Source: Devosia sp. Root635
Lineage (GTDB): Bacteria > Pseudomonadota > Alphaproteobacteria > Rhizobiales > Devosiaceae
Assembly: GCF_001427605.1 (NCBI RefSeq)
Contig: NZ_LMGZ01000019.1
Coordinates: forward strand, 124,001-188,000
Reading direction: 5' to 3'
Length of the DNA: 64,000 nucleotides
Shown here: positions 44,906 to 53,704 of the stretch, in pieces
Layout: each line of letters starts with the position of its first letter
Position numbering within the stretch: position 1 is the stretch's first letter
Notes under the pieces: generated by a model
Database searches by the model: none
Seen by the model: the letters and a program-made list of their open reading frames with translations, nothing else
Told to the model about the DNA's origin: nothing
Made by a program: the position numbers and the translations under genes

Positions 44906-44946
44906 CGATGGAATAGTGCCACCGCAGATCTGGGCGGACTGCCGGC

Positions 44947-45534
44947 TTATGCCAGTTCCGGCCCGATCAACCGCTCGCACAGCACCGGGATCGCCGCGCG
45001 CACCGACGCCTCGTCGATCATCTTGCGGGCGACGCCGTAGCTGGCGGCCTGGATCAGGCGGTTGAGCTCACTGGGCTCGGCCACGCCGGCCGCCTTGAGG
45101 GCGGCGACGATTTCCTCGTTCATGCGGGCATCGAGGGCGCGGAAGCGGCTCGAGACACGGCTATGGGTGGCGTAGAGCTCCTCGGCGAAAGGAGAGCCTT
45201 CGATGACGTGGGCGATGGCGCCATATTTGCCGGCCATGGCCGCGCCGATGCGCTGGGCCACGCTGCCCGGACCCGCCATGCCGGCGTCGAAACCGGCGAC
45301 CAGGGCGTCGCTGAGCGCGTCGAGGATGCCGGTGAACACGGCTTCCTTGTCGGCAAACTGGGCATAGAGCGTGGGCTTGGCCATGCCCGCCTCGCGGGCA
45401 ATCGCCTCCATCGTCGTGCCGCGCAGGCCCTCGCGCAGCATCAGCAGGCGCGCCGCATCGAGGATGCGCCGTCGCTTCTCCGCTCCCTTGTCATTGGCCG
45501 CCGGACTCAAATTCACGACTCCACTCTTGAACAT
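44947..45534 (-). CDS. TetR-family transcriptional regulator
   Basis: This 195-residue protein has the TetR DNA-binding helix-turn-helix in the first 65 residues: KRRRILDAARLLMLREGLRGTTMEAIAREAGMAKPTLYAQF, with KPTLYAQFADKEAVF typical. The C-terminal ligand domain is not family-specific. It is divergent from an SDR-type gene, and the 47-base gap holds a perfect 10-bp inverted repeat touching its own ATG. There is no Shine-Dalgarno site between the repeat and this ATG, so the mRNA may be leaderless or a later start may be used. It probably represses itself and the SDR gene. Confidence 0.88.
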   Translation of the reverse strand: MFKSGVVNLSPAANDKGAEKRRRILDAARLLMLREGLRGTTMEAIAREAGMAKPTLYAQFADKEAVFTGILDALSDALVAGFDAGMAGPGSVAQRIGAAMAGKYGAIAHVIEGSPFAEELYATHSRVSSRFRALDARMNEEIVAALKAAGVAEPSELNRLIQAASYGVARKMIDEASVRAAIPVLCERLIGPELA

Positions 45535-45564
45535 ATTGAACGATTATCATACCTATCGTTCAAT
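45535..45564. promoter_or_regulatory. Operator between the TetR gene and the SDR gene
   Basis: Perfect inverted repeat ATTGAACGAT / ATCGTTCAAT with a 10-base AT-rich spacer. It occupies most of the 47-base divergent gap, so it is a strong candidate for the TetR binding site. Confidence 0.82.
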
Positions 45565-45581
45565 TCGTAAGGGAGAATTTT

Positions 45582-46595
45582 ATGTCCGACCGCGTCCTGC
45601 TCACCGGCATATCCGGCTTTCTCGGCGGCCATGTCGCCCTCCAATTGCTCAATGCTGGCTACACCGTCCGGGGCAGCCTGCGCAACCTCAAGCGCGCCGA
45701 CAAGGTGCGTGACACGCTGGCCAGGGCCGGCGCGGATATATCGAGGCTCGAATTCGTGGCGCTCGACCTGATGGACGATGCCGGCTGGCGCGAAGCCGCC
45801 CAAGGGTGCCGCTATGTGCAGCACACCGCCTCGCCCTTCGTGCTCGAAATCCCGCAAGACAAGATGGACCTGATCGGCCCGGCCGTGGAAGGCACCACGC
45901 GAGCGCTCGGCGCCGCCAACGCGGCGGGCGCCGAGCGGATCGTTCTGACCTCGTCCATGGCGGCCATCGCCTATGGCCATGACCGGAGCCGGACGGCCTT
46001 CACCGCCGATGACTGGACCGACCTCGATGGCCGCGGCGTCAACTTCTACCAGGAATCCAAGACCCTGGCGGAACGCCGCGCATGGGAGATCATGGACGCG
46101 GCCAGCCGGCGCGAGGCCCTGGCGGTGATCAATCCCAGCGGCATTTTCGGGCCGCTGCTCGACGAGGATCCGGGCACGTCGGCCATCCTGATCCAGCGCC
46201 TGCTCAATGGTTCGGTGCCGGCCTTGCCGCGCATTCCCATCACCATTATCGACGTGCGCGACGTGGCCGCCGCCCATGTGGCGGCGATGACGACGCCCGA
46301 GGCTGGCGGCCAACGTTTCCCCATGGGCGAGCGGACGCTGTTGTTCAAGGAGGTGGCCGACCTGCTGGCGGCGCGCTACCCCGACCGGCGCGTACCACGC
46401 CGCCAGATGCCCAACTGGGCCGTGCGGCTCTATGGCCTGTTCGATCGCGACGTGCGGGGCAATCTGGCCGAACTGGGCCTGCCCAAGCAGCTCGATTCGA
46501 GCGACGCGGCGGCACTACTGGGCCGTGAACTCACGCCAGCGCCGGACGCCATCATGGCCACAGCGGAGACGCTGGTGGCGCATGGGCTGGTTTAA
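45582..46595 (+). CDS. NAD(P)-dependent extended SDR (dihydroflavonol reductase-like)
   Basis: This 337-residue protein has the glycine-rich [23 protein letters not shown] motif, the NAD(P)-contact [11 protein letters not shown], a [10 protein letters not shown] serine segment and the catalytic YxxxK in [14 protein letters not shown] (Tyr-Gln-Glu-Ser-Lys). It belongs to the extended SDR group with dihydroflavonol-4-reductase and aldehyde reductase types. Its natural substrate may be an aldehyde or ketone. GGGAG lies 7 bases before the ATG. It is divergent from a TetR gene and preceded by a probable operator, so induction by its substrate is likely. Confidence 0.85.
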   Translation: MSDRVLLTGISGFLGGHVALQLLNAGYTVRGSLRNLKRADKVRDTLARAGADISRLEFVALDLMDDAGWREAAQGCRYVQHTASPFVLEIPQDKMDLIGPAVEGTTRALGAANAAGAERIVLTSSMAAIAYGHDRSRTAFTADDWTDLDGRGVNFYQESKTLAERRAWEIMDAASRREALAVINPSGIFGPLLDEDPGTSAILIQRLLNGSVPALPRIPITIIDVRDVAAAHVAAMTTPEAGGQRFPMGERTLLFKEVADLLAARYPDRRVPRRQMPNWAVRLYGLFDRDVRGNLAELGLPKQLDSSDAAALLGRELTPAPDAIMATAETLVAHGLV

Positions 46596-46669
46596 GAAAG
46601 CGCCAACAAGGCGCCTTTACCCCCCTTGCCCTCGCCCCGATTATTGTTCATATCAGCATCCGTCGGAAC

Positions 46670-46745
<76 letters not shown>

Positions 46746-46774
46746 TTCCGATACTTTCCTCGACATAAAGCCGT

Positions 46775-47551
46775 TCAGCGTTTTGGCTGGTTTTCAGCCA
46801 TTCGCGCGGCGGCGCGGCCGAAGCCTTCGGTGATAACGGCTTTCATGGCGAGGCGCGCTTCGTCGGCGTCGCCCGCCTGGATGGCGCGGGCAATGCGGGT
46901 GTGCGACTTGACCGCGGCGGCAGTGAGCGCGGCATCCTCAACCGGCGAGCTGATGGTGAAGGCCGCCGTGAGCGCCAGTTCGACCAGGGCGCTGACCGAG
47001 GCCATGAAGGGATTGCCCGAGGCTTCGGCCACGGTACGGTGGAAGGCTAGGTCGGTGCGGGCGAATTCCTCGGGCGTCCTGGCTTCGCCCATGCGGTTGG
47101 CAATGGCGAGCAGGGCCTCGGCCTGTTCGTCGCTGCGGCGGGACGCGGCCAGGGCCGCCGATTCCACTTCGACCCCGATGCGGATTTCGGCGAGGCTGCG
47201 CAGCAGCTCGACATCCGGCCCGGTTTCGAAATGCCAGGACAGCACGTCGGAATCGAACAGGTTCCAGCGCTGGCGCGGCAGGACGCGGGTGCCGATGCGG
47301 GCGCGGGCCTCGATCATGCCCTTGGCCGCCAGGGTCTTGAGCGCCTCGCGCAAGACGGTGCGCGACACGGCAAACCGCGCCAGCAATTCGCTGTCGGACG
47401 GCAGGATGGAGCCTTCGGGATAATCGCCCCCGACAATGGCGACGCCGAGCTGCCACAGCACCTGCGAATGCAGGTTCCGCAATGGCACGCGGCCGGCAAT
47501 CGAGGCGATCAGTTCGCTCGTCGTCCTTTCCGGCGTGTCGCGCATCGCCAT
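46775..47551 (-). CDS. GntR-family regulator, FadR subfamily (FCD domain)
   Basis: The protein has 258 residues from the ATG at 47551, which has GGGGAG upstream; a start at 47569 lacks one. The N-terminal winged helix includes LPSDSELLARFAVSRTVLREALKTLAAKGMI, the GntR pattern. The FCD domain (about 90-245) has the metal-binding His set in FARTDLAFHRTVAEASGNPF and SHTRIARAIQAGDADEARLAM. A FadR-type site, TAGTGTTACTA, is at 47570-47580, between it and the divergent M20 peptidase, so it probably controls itself and the peptidase. The ligand may be a small organic acid, as is usual for FCD domains. Confidence 0.88.
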   Translation of the reverse strand: MAMRDTPERTTSELIASIAGRVPLRNLHSQVLWQLGVAIVGGDYPEGSILPSDSELLARFAVSRTVLREALKTLAAKGMIEARARIGTRVLPRQRWNLFDSDVLSWHFETGPDVELLRSLAEIRIGVEVESAALAASRRSDEQAEALLAIANRMGEARTPEEFARTDLAFHRTVAEASGNPFMASVSALVELALTAAFTISSPVEDAALTAAAVKSHTRIARAIQAGDADEARLAMKAVITEGFGRAAARMAENQPKR

Positions 47552-47569
47552 GCCTTCTCCCCTCGCCAT

Positions 47570-47580
47570 TAGTGTTACTA
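47570..47580. promoter_or_regulatory. FadR-type operator
   Basis: TAGTGTTACTA is an exact match to the FadR-subfamily consensus TNGTNNNACNA and is itself palindromic. It lies between the GntR-family gene (19 bases) and the divergent M20 peptidase (94 bases). Confidence 0.72.
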
Positions 47581-47673
47581 TATGAACTATCCGACCCGAA
47601 GCCCGACGGCAACCGGCGCTGGACAGGGCGCGCCATGGCGGGCGAGTGTAGCGGCAAAAAGGGAATCAACCGC

Positions 47674-49065
47674 ATGACCGCCAACCAGATCGACGCCGTC
47701 CTCGCCAGCGTGGATGCCGGGCTCGACCGGAGCCTCGAACGGCTCTACGCCTTGCTGCGCATCAAATCCATCTCCACCGACCCCGCCTATGCCGCCGAAT
47801 GCCGGCGCGCCGCCGACTGGATCGCCAATGAGCTCAACGGGCTGGGCTTTGCCGCCGAAGCCCGGCCGACGCCGGGCCATCCGGTGGTGGTGGCGCATGG
47901 GCCCGAACAGGTCGGTCCGCATGTGCTGTTCTATGCCCATTATGACGTGCAGCCGGTCGATCCGCTGGAGCTGTGGCATACCGATCCGTTCGAACCCCAG
48001 CTCAAGACCGACGCGCAGGGCCGCCAGATCATCGTGGCGCGCGGGGCTTCGGACGACAAGGGGCAGATGCTGACCTTCATCGAGGCCTGCCGTGCCTGGA
48101 CGGAGGTGACCGGATCGCTGCCTCTGCGCGTCTCGCTGATGCTGGAGGGCGAGGAGGAAAGCGGCGGCAAGAACCTGCCGCCCTTCATGGAAGCCAACCG
48201 GGCCGAGCTCGGCGCGGCCGATATCGCCCTGGTCTGCGACACCGACATGTGGGACCGCCAGACGCCGTCCATCACCACCATGCTGCGCGGGCTGGTGGCC
48301 GAGGAGGTGGAAATCACCTGCGCCGACAAGGACCTCCATTCCGGCATGTTCGGCAATGCGGCGCGCAACCCCAACCAGGTGCTGGCCGAGATCATCGCAT
48401 CCTTACGCGCGCCCGACGGCTCGGTGACCCTGCCCGGCTTCTACGACGACGTGGCCGAGATCAGCCCCGAGCTCAAGGCGCAGTGGCAGGGACTGGGCTT
48501 CGACGAAAAGGCCTTTCTCGGCGAGGCCGGGCTATCGTTGCCGGCAGGCGAACAGGACCGAAGCGTGCTCGAAATGCTGTGGGCGCGGCCGACCTGCGAA
48601 ATCAACGGCATGATCGGCGGCTATACCGGCGACGGCTTCAAGACGGTGATCCCGGCCAAGGCCAGCGCCAAGATATCGTTCCGCCTGGTTTCGGGCATGC
48701 AGCCGGAGAAAATCCGCGCCGCGTTCCGCAAGCATGTCGAGGACCGCATTCCGGCCGATTGCTCGGTGAGCTTCCACGCGCATGGCGGCTCGCCGGCCAT
48801 CACCGTGCCTTCGGATGGCGTGCATCTGCGCCGGGCGCTGGCGGGGCTATCAGGCGAATGGGGCAAGCCGGCCGTGGTGACCGGCTCGGGCGGGTCCATT
48901 CCGGTGGCGGGCGATTTCAAGCGCATCCTGGGGCTCGATACGCTGCTGATCGGCTTTGCCCATGTGGACGACCAGATCCACTCGCCGAATGAGAAATATG
49001 ATCTCGACAGCTATCACCGGGGTATCCGGAGCTGGGTGCGGGTGCTGGCGAGCCTGGCGGGGTAG
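47674..49065 (+). CDS. M20-family metallopeptidase (dipeptidase-type)
   Basis: The protein has 463 residues from the ATG at 47674 (GGGA upstream). The five metal-binding points are visible: YAHYDVQPVDP, GASDDKGQM, EGEEESGGKN, VCDTDMWD and a late HVDDQIHSPNEKYD. The dimerisation domain lies between (about 195-370, with DLHSGMFGNAARNPNQVL). The family includes carnosine dipeptidases and related exopeptidases, acting on small peptides or N-acyl amino acids in the cytoplasm. Divergence from a FadR-type regulator with a site in between suggests control by a degradation product. Confidence 0.9.
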   Translation: MTANQIDAVLASVDAGLDRSLERLYALLRIKSISTDPAYAAECRRAADWIANELNGLGFAAEARPTPGHPVVVAHGPEQVGPHVLFYAHYDVQPVDPLELWHTDPFEPQLKTDAQGRQIIVARGASDDKGQMLTFIEACRAWTEVTGSLPLRVSLMLEGEEESGGKNLPPFMEANRAELGAADIALVCDTDMWDRQTPSITTMLRGLVAEEVEITCADKDLHSGMFGNAARNPNQVLAEIIASLRAPDGSVTLPGFYDDVAEISPELKAQWQGLGFDEKAFLGEAGLSLPAGEQDRSVLEMLWARPTCEINGMIGGYTGDGFKTVIPAKASAKISFRLVSGMQPEKIRAAFRKHVEDRIPADCSVSFHAHGGSPAITVPSDGVHLRRALAGLSGEWGKPAVVTGSGGSIPVAGDFKRILGLDTLLIGFAHVDDQIHSPNEKYDLDSYHRGIRSWVRVLASLAG

Positions 49066-49093
49066 GTCTCGATCGCAGCCCAACCACGGAGCG

Positions 49094-49200
49094 GCTCCTC
49101 CCCCTTGACGAGGGAGGTTGGGAGGGGGTGTCGTTTAGCCCGGATATCGGGGCCAGCCATCCCCCACCCTTGATCCCTCCCCGCAAAGGGGGAGGGAGAC
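49094..49200. repeat. Palindromic intergenic repeat, copy of the element near 54.9 kb
   Basis: Arms CCTCCCCCTTGACGAGGGAGG and CCCTCCCCGCAAAGGGGGAGGG flank a core GGGAGGGGGTGTCG...ATATCGGGG. The element at 54886-54990 is the same in inverted orientation. It separates the peptidase and the convergent DUF1304 gene. Confidence 0.78.
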
Positions 49201-49217
49201 GACTGAGAATTCCGCCC

Positions 49218-49580
49218 CTACAAATACATCACCGCCAGCATGGTCACCACCGCCGGGACGGTCTGAATGAACAATATTTTCCGGCTGGCGGTGGCGGCGC
49301 CGTAGATGCCGGCTACCGCGACGCAGGCGAGGAAAAACATGGCGATCTGCCAGGCGAATTCCGGCTGTGGATGCACAAGGCTCCAGATCAGGCCGGCAGC
49401 CAGGAACCCGTTATAGAGCCCCTGATTGGCGGCCAGCGATTTGGTCTCGGCCGCAAATTCAGGCGTCAGGCCGAAGGCCTTCTGCCCGCGCGGGCCGGTC
49501 CACAGGAACATTTCGAGGATGAGGATGTAGATATGGAGCAGGGCCACCAGGGCAATGAGGATGAGGGCGATGACGCTCAT
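49218..49580 (-). CDS. DUF1304 membrane protein
   Basis: The protein has 120 residues from the ATG at 49580, which overlaps the upstream stop by four bases (ATGA). It has four hydrophobic segments (about 1-22, 45-65, 70-92 and 100-120). The blocks HIYILILEMFLWTGPRGQKAFGL and ANQGLYNGFLAAGLIW are diagnostic of DUF1304 (YqjF/DoxX-like). The role is unknown. Coupling to the periplasmic protein gene upstream suggests the two act in the same process (inference). An upstream start at 49622 would add 14 residues from the neighbour's frame and is rejected. Confidence 0.83.
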   Translation of the reverse strand: MSVIALILIALVALLHIYILILEMFLWTGPRGQKAFGLTPEFAAETKSLAANQGLYNGFLAAGLIWSLVHPQPEFAWQIAMFFLACVAVAGIYGAATASRKILFIQTVPAVVTMLAVMYL

Positions 49581-50059
49581 TTGATCTTGGTCTTTCTCGG
49601 TTGGTCGGGTGCTGCATCCCACGATGCGTGGCGGGCCTGTTCGGCCGCATAGGCCGCATCCTGGTCGGGCAAAGCCGCGCGCGAGCCGCCCAGTTCGACC
49701 AGCCGGTCGAGGGTCGGCTGCACGCCCGGACCGGCCTCGGCGCAGGTTTCGGGACGATCTATGGCGTCGAAGGCCGGCCCATAGAACTGGCTGTCATAGT
49801 CGTCGACGCTGAGGCCCAATTGTTCGCGCGCCAGGATATCGGCGCTGTCGGTCAGCAGCGACCATTCCTCGTCGGTGATGGCAAAGTCCGGGCAATTGGA
49901 CGAGACGACATTGGCCAGCACCACCTCGCTGAGGAAGGCTTCGGCCTCGGCGCCGGTAATGCTGCTGAGATCGGGCAGTTGCACATAAATCTTGCCATCG
50001 GCAAAAGCCGGGCTGGCGAGGAGCAGGGTGGCGGTCAGGGTGGCGATGAAGGTCTTCAT
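49577..50059 (-). CDS. Secreted periplasmic protein of unknown function
   Basis: This 160-residue protein has a signal peptide (MKTFIATLTATLLLASPAFA, cut before DG). The mature part is acidic and has two cysteines (NCPDF, ETCAEA), which may form a disulfide. It lacks other recognised motifs; I do not recognise the family. The C-terminal end is basic (QPRKTKIK). The segment SSNCPDFAITDEEWSLLTD, followed by LAREQLGL, resembles helical periplasmic proteins but has no known function. It is upstream of, and translationally coupled to, the DUF1304 gene. Confidence 0.7.
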   Translation of the reverse strand: MKTFIATLTATLLLASPAFADGKIYVQLPDLSSITGAEAEAFLSEVVLANVVSSNCPDFAITDEEWSLLTDSADILAREQLGLSVDDYDSQFYGPAFDAIDRPETCAEAGPGVQPTLDRLVELGGSRAALPDQDAAYAAEQARHASWDAAPDQPRKTKIK

Positions 50060-50144
50060 GTCCGGTCTCCGCTGGATAGGTCATGCCACGCCGGGGTGGC
50101 TGCGGGCAAGGTTGCTTGCGGATGCGGGGGAATTGGGGCGGGGG

Positions 50145-50275
50145 CACGCCCTCGTGGTTCGAGGCGCGTGAAGAACGCGCACCTCACCATGAGGGCTACT
50201 CCTGGCTCGGTATCCCAGTAGCCCTCATGGTGAGGCGGGAGCACTTGCGACCCTCGAACCAGGAGGGCGTGGCAC
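50145..50275. repeat. Palindromic intergenic repeat, type with CCCTCGTGGTTCGAGG ends
   Basis: Outer arms CACGCCCTCGTGGTTCGAG and CTCGAACCAGGAGGGCGTG (one mismatch), with inner arms CACCTCACCATGAGGGCTAC and GTAGCCCTCATGGTGAGG. A near-identical element is at 57940-58073. It ends directly at the psuK stop. Confidence 0.85.
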
Positions 50276-51160
50276 TCAGCCTGGCTGCCCGCCAATGGAC
50301 TGCACCGCCTTGGCGCCCGCTTCGATGGCCTTGGTGAGCGCCTCCGGTTCGGCCGCTCCCGCCAGCCTTGCGGCGATGAAGCCGGCGGCGAAGGCGTCGC
50401 CGGCGCCGGTGGAATCGACCACCGTCACGGCCGGGGCCGGAAGGTCGAGACGGATGCCGTTGCGGCCGCCCAGCACGGCGCCGAGCCTGCCGCGCTTGAT
50501 GAGGACCGTGTCGTAATGGGCGCCCAAAGCCCGCACCTGCGCGTCGCAGCCGGTGACGCCGGTCAGCGCTTCGGCCTCGCTTTCATTGGCGAAAATGGCA
50601 TTGGCGCCCGCCGTCCAGTCGAGGAACTGGCTGGCGCCGACTTCGAGCAGGAAACCGACCGAGGCCGGATCGACCGCGACGGCAATGCCGCGCGCTTTCG
50701 CGGCGGCAAAGAGGCCCTGCACGGCGGCGCGGGGGCCGGGCGCGAAGAAGCTGTAGCCCGAGACCATGACCATGCCGATATCGTCGAGCAGGCTCTCGCT
50801 GAGGTCGGCGGACGACAGATTGAGATTGGCGCCGCGATCGGTGAGGAAGCTGCGCTCGCCATCGGGATCGACAATGGTGACCAGCACGCCCGAAGGCTGC
50901 TCGCGGTCGCCTGCCAGCACCGGCACCACGCCCAGCCCGCGGAAATAATTCTCGTACATGGGTTTGTCCTCGGCCCCGACGCGGGCGGCGAACACCACGT
51001 CGGCGCCCATGGCGCCCAGCCACACCGCCTGGTTGGCGCCCGAGCCGCCGGGGCGGCTGCGCACCGTGGCGCGGCGGTCGCTGCCTTTGACGAGGGGGCC
51101 TTCGGGCACCACGATGACATCGGTCATCACGTCGCCGACGACGAGAACCTTGCGGCTCAT
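50276..51160 (-). CDS. psuK: PfkB-family kinase, probable pseudouridine kinase
   Basis: This 294-residue ribokinase-type protein has the N-terminal signature VRSRPGGSGANQAVWLGAMGADV and the C-terminal catalytic VVDSTGAGDAFAAGFIAARLAG, where the Asp of GAGD is the base. It overlaps the psuG stop by four bases (ATGA). The pairing with psuG indicates phosphorylation of pseudouridine to its 5'-phosphate, which PsuG then splits. Sequence alone does not separate it from other sugar kinases; the neighbour does. A palindromic repeat follows at once. Confidence 0.83.
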   Translation of the reverse strand: MSRKVLVVGDVMTDVIVVPEGPLVKGSDRRATVRSRPGGSGANQAVWLGAMGADVVFAARVGAEDKPMYENYFRGLGVVPVLAGDREQPSGVLVTIVDPDGERSFLTDRGANLNLSSADLSESLLDDIGMVMVSGYSFFAPGPRAAVQGLFAAAKARGIAVAVDPASVGFLLEVGASQFLDWTAGANAIFANESEAEALTGVTGCDAQVRALGAHYDTVLIKRGRLGAVLGGRNGIRLDLPAPAVTVVDSTGAGDAFAAGFIAARLAGAAEPEALTKAIEAGAKAVQSIGGQPG

Positions 51161-52104
51161 GCGCGACGCACGGCCGGCTTGGGCGGGATGCGGGCGGCCA
51201 TGGCCACAGCGATCTGCGCGGCGACCATGGCATTGTTTTCGACCAGGGCGATATTGGAGACCAGTGACTTGCCGTCGGTCAATTCGAAGATGCGCTTGAG
51301 CAGGAACGGCGTGAGATCCTTGCGGGAAACCCCTTCCTGCTCGGCGCCGGCAATGGCTTCGGCAATGCGCGCCTCGATGGCCGCGGGATCGAGCGCATCG
51401 GCCTCGGGGATGGGATTGGCGACGAGCACGCCGCCCAGGCCCAGATCGACCTGCATGGCGACGACCTTGGCGATATCGGCCACGTCATCGAAGCGGTGAT
51501 CGACCTTATGGCCGCTCTTGCGCGCCCAGAAGGCGGGAAATTCGTCGGTGCCATAGCCGAGCACCGGAACGCCATTGGTTTCGAGCACTTCCAATGTCTT
51601 GCCGATATCGAGGATCGACTTGGCGCCCGCGCAGATGACGGCAACGGGGGTACGACCCAGCTCTTCAAGATCGGCGGAAATGTCGAAGGTTTCCTCGGCG
51701 CCGCGATGCACGCCGCCAATGCCGCCGGTGGCAAAGACATGGATGCCGGCCAAAGCCGCGATCTGCATCGTGGTGGCGACCGTGGTGCCGGCAATCTCGC
51801 CCTTGACCAGCAGGGCCGACACATCGCGGCGGCTGGCCTTGGCCGCCTTGCCGCCTTCCAGCGCCAGGCGCTCGAGGTCTTCGCCCGAAACGCCGACGCA
51901 GAAACGGCCATCCATTATGGCGATGGTGGCGGGCACCGCGCCATGCTTGCGGATCACCGCCTCGACATTGTTGGCCATGGTGAGGTTCTGCGGATAGGGC
52001 ATGCCATGGGTGATGATGGTCGATTCCAGCGCCACCACCGGCCGGCCGGCGGCGAGCGCTTTCTTCACCTCGGGGCTAATGGAAAGGTAGGCCTTGGCGC
52101 TCAT
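51157..52104 (-). CDS. psuG: Pseudouridine-5'-phosphate glycosidase
   Basis: This 315-residue protein is a clear PsuG: VVALESTIITHGMPYPQN, ATIAIMDGRFCVGVSGEDLERLA, ATTMQIAALAGIHVFATGGIGGVHRGAE and the active-site lysine region AGAKSILDIGKTLEVLETNGVPVLGYGTDEFPAF. It splits pseudouridine 5'-phosphate into uracil and ribose 5-phosphate, with a Lys Schiff base. The gene starts at 52104 and is the first of a two-gene unit with psuK. The unit salvages pseudouridine from RNA breakdown. No dedicated nucleoside importer is adjacent. Confidence 0.94.
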   Translation of the reverse strand: MSAKAYLSISPEVKKALAAGRPVVALESTIITHGMPYPQNLTMANNVEAVIRKHGAVPATIAIMDGRFCVGVSGEDLERLALEGGKAAKASRRDVSALLVKGEIAGTTVATTMQIAALAGIHVFATGGIGGVHRGAEETFDISADLEELGRTPVAVICAGAKSILDIGKTLEVLETNGVPVLGYGTDEFPAFWARKSGHKVDHRFDDVADIAKVVAMQVDLGLGGVLVANPIPEADALDPAAIEARIAEAIAGAEQEGVSRKDLTPFLLKRIFELTDGKSLVSNIALVENNAMVAAQIAVAMAARIPPKPAVRRA

Positions 52105-52537
52105 CGTCTCACTCGCTCACATTTGTCGGTTGCGGCCGCTTCGGCCCTGTTGCCGCGGGTTTTGCGCCTTGTTGCGCGACGGCGTCAACCCCTGCGGAAT
52201 CTTGGCGCCACATGCTTGTCGCCCCAGCGATTTGGCTCTAGGTTGCCCTCGTAAAACTCCAGCGTGGAAAGGGCACTTCGCTGCAGACGATTACCGTTGA
52301 TCGCGCCATAGGCGTGGATCGATACGCGCCCGGCTCCGGGCCCAGTCCAGCCGATTTGCCCAGCGCTTCCGAGCGCTCTTTTTCCGCACCAGCATGCCAG
52401 ACCGGACCGACCGATCCGGGCCCTCGAAGATGAGCGCCCGGGACTGACCCGTCTGCGCCTCCGGCGCCCGATTATGCCGCGCCCCGGCGCCGTAACGCCA
52501 AAAAGACCAAAACTTTCGAACAGGAGCTCAATCCAAG
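52105..52537. other. 433-base intergenic region with a terminator-like leader hairpin
   Basis: This is the divergent gap between psuG and potF; no gene is visible. A stem AGCGCT-TCCG-AGCGCT followed by CTTTTT lies at 52362-52383, on the plus strand, 155 bases before potF. Further G/C-rich stems are likely around 52325-52345 and 52410-52445. The potF ribosome-binding site is AGGAG at 52522. The layout is that of a transcribed leader with an attenuator, but no known riboswitch motif is recognised. Confidence 0.5.
52362..52383 (+). terminator. Terminator-like hairpin in the potF leader
   Basis: 6-bp stem AGCGCT / AGCGCT with TCCG loop and CTTTTT. There is no gene upstream on this strand, so it would end a leader RNA. 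Confidence 0.55.
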
Positions 52538-53629
52538 ATGAACAAGTCGCTCGTACTTGCCCTCGGCGCCGTCATGGTCGCCAGCCCGGCACTGGCCCAG
52601 GAAGAAGCCGTGCTCAATATCTACAACTGGTCCGACTATATCGCCGAAGACACCATCGCCAATTTCGAGGCGAAGACCGGCATCAAGGTCAACTACGACG
52701 TCTACGACAATAACGAGATCGTCGATGCCAAGCTCCTGGCCGGCAATTCCGGCTACGACATCGTGGTCCCCTCGGGCAATTTCCTCGAACGCCAGATCCA
52801 GGCCGGCCTGATCCTGCCGCTGGACAAATCCAAGCTGACCAATCTAGGCAATCTCGACCCGGCCGTGATGGCCACGGCCGCCGGCCAGGACCCCGACAAT
52901 GCCCATGCCGTGCCCTATATGATCAACACCATCGGCTATGGCTACAATGTCGCCAAGGTCGCCGAGGCGCTGGGCGCCGACGCCCCCACCGATAGCTGGG
53001 ACCTGATCTTCAAGCCCGAATATGCCGAAAAGCTCGCCTCCTGCGGCATCAGCCTGCTCGACAGCCCCTCCGAAGTCACCGGCATCGCGCTCAACTATCT
53101 CGGGCTCGACGCCAATTCGGAGAACGAGGAAGACCTGGCCAAGGCCGAGGAACTGCTCAATTCGGTCAAGCCCTACATCCGCTACTTCCACTCGTCGCAG
53201 TATATCGACGACCTGGGCAATGGCGAAATCTGCGTGGCCCTGGGCTATTCAGGCGACATCTTCATAGCCGCCGATGCCGCGGCGTCGGCCGGCAATGGCG
53301 TCGAAGTGCAGTATGTCATTCCCAAGGAAGGCGCGGCGACCCTGTTCGACTTCCTGGCCATTCCGGCCGATGCGCCGCATCCGGAAAACGCCCACACCTT
53401 CATCAACTATATCCTCGAGCCCGAGGTCGTGGCCGCGATCACCAATTACGTGTTCTATGCCAACCCCAACCTGGCCGCGACCGAGTTCGTCGATGAAGAG
53501 GTCAAGTCCAATCCGGGCATCTATGCCCCGGCCGAAACCATCGCCAAGGCCTTCGTCATGGGCGCCCACAGCCCCGACTTCGAGGAAGTGCTGACTCGCA
53601 CCTGGACCCGCATCAAGACCGGCCAGTAG
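52538..53629 (+). CDS. potF: Putrescine/spermidine-type binding protein
   Basis: This 363-residue secreted protein has the signal peptide MNKSLVLALGAVMVASPALA-QEE. The family start VLNIYNWSDYIAEDTIANFEAKTGIKVNYDVYDNNE is typical of PotF/PotD polyamine-binding proteins; the W and acidic residues line the ligand pocket. YDIVVPSGNFLERQIQAGLI and CVALGYSGDIFIAADAA are also conserved. It is the first gene of potFGHI. The exact polyamine is not certain; PotF-like order suggests putrescine. Codon use is strongly C-biased, as in highly expressed genes. Confidence 0.92.
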   Translation: MNKSLVLALGAVMVASPALAQEEAVLNIYNWSDYIAEDTIANFEAKTGIKVNYDVYDNNEIVDAKLLAGNSGYDIVVPSGNFLERQIQAGLILPLDKSKLTNLGNLDPAVMATAAGQDPDNAHAVPYMINTIGYGYNVAKVAEALGADAPTDSWDLIFKPEYAEKLASCGISLLDSPSEVTGIALNYLGLDANSENEEDLAKAEELLNSVKPYIRYFHSSQYIDDLGNGEICVALGYSGDIFIAADAAASAGNGVEVQYVIPKEGAATLFDFLAIPADAPHPENAHTFINYILEPEVVAAITNYVFYANPNLAATEFVDEEVKSNPGIYAPAETIAKAFVMGAHSPDFEEVLTRTWTRIKTGQ

Positions 53630-53704
53630 GACGTTCATCCGGGGGCGGCACCGGCCGCCCCCAGCTTACCAGCAGCCCTGTATGACTGCGCCCAGGACCG
53701 TGTA

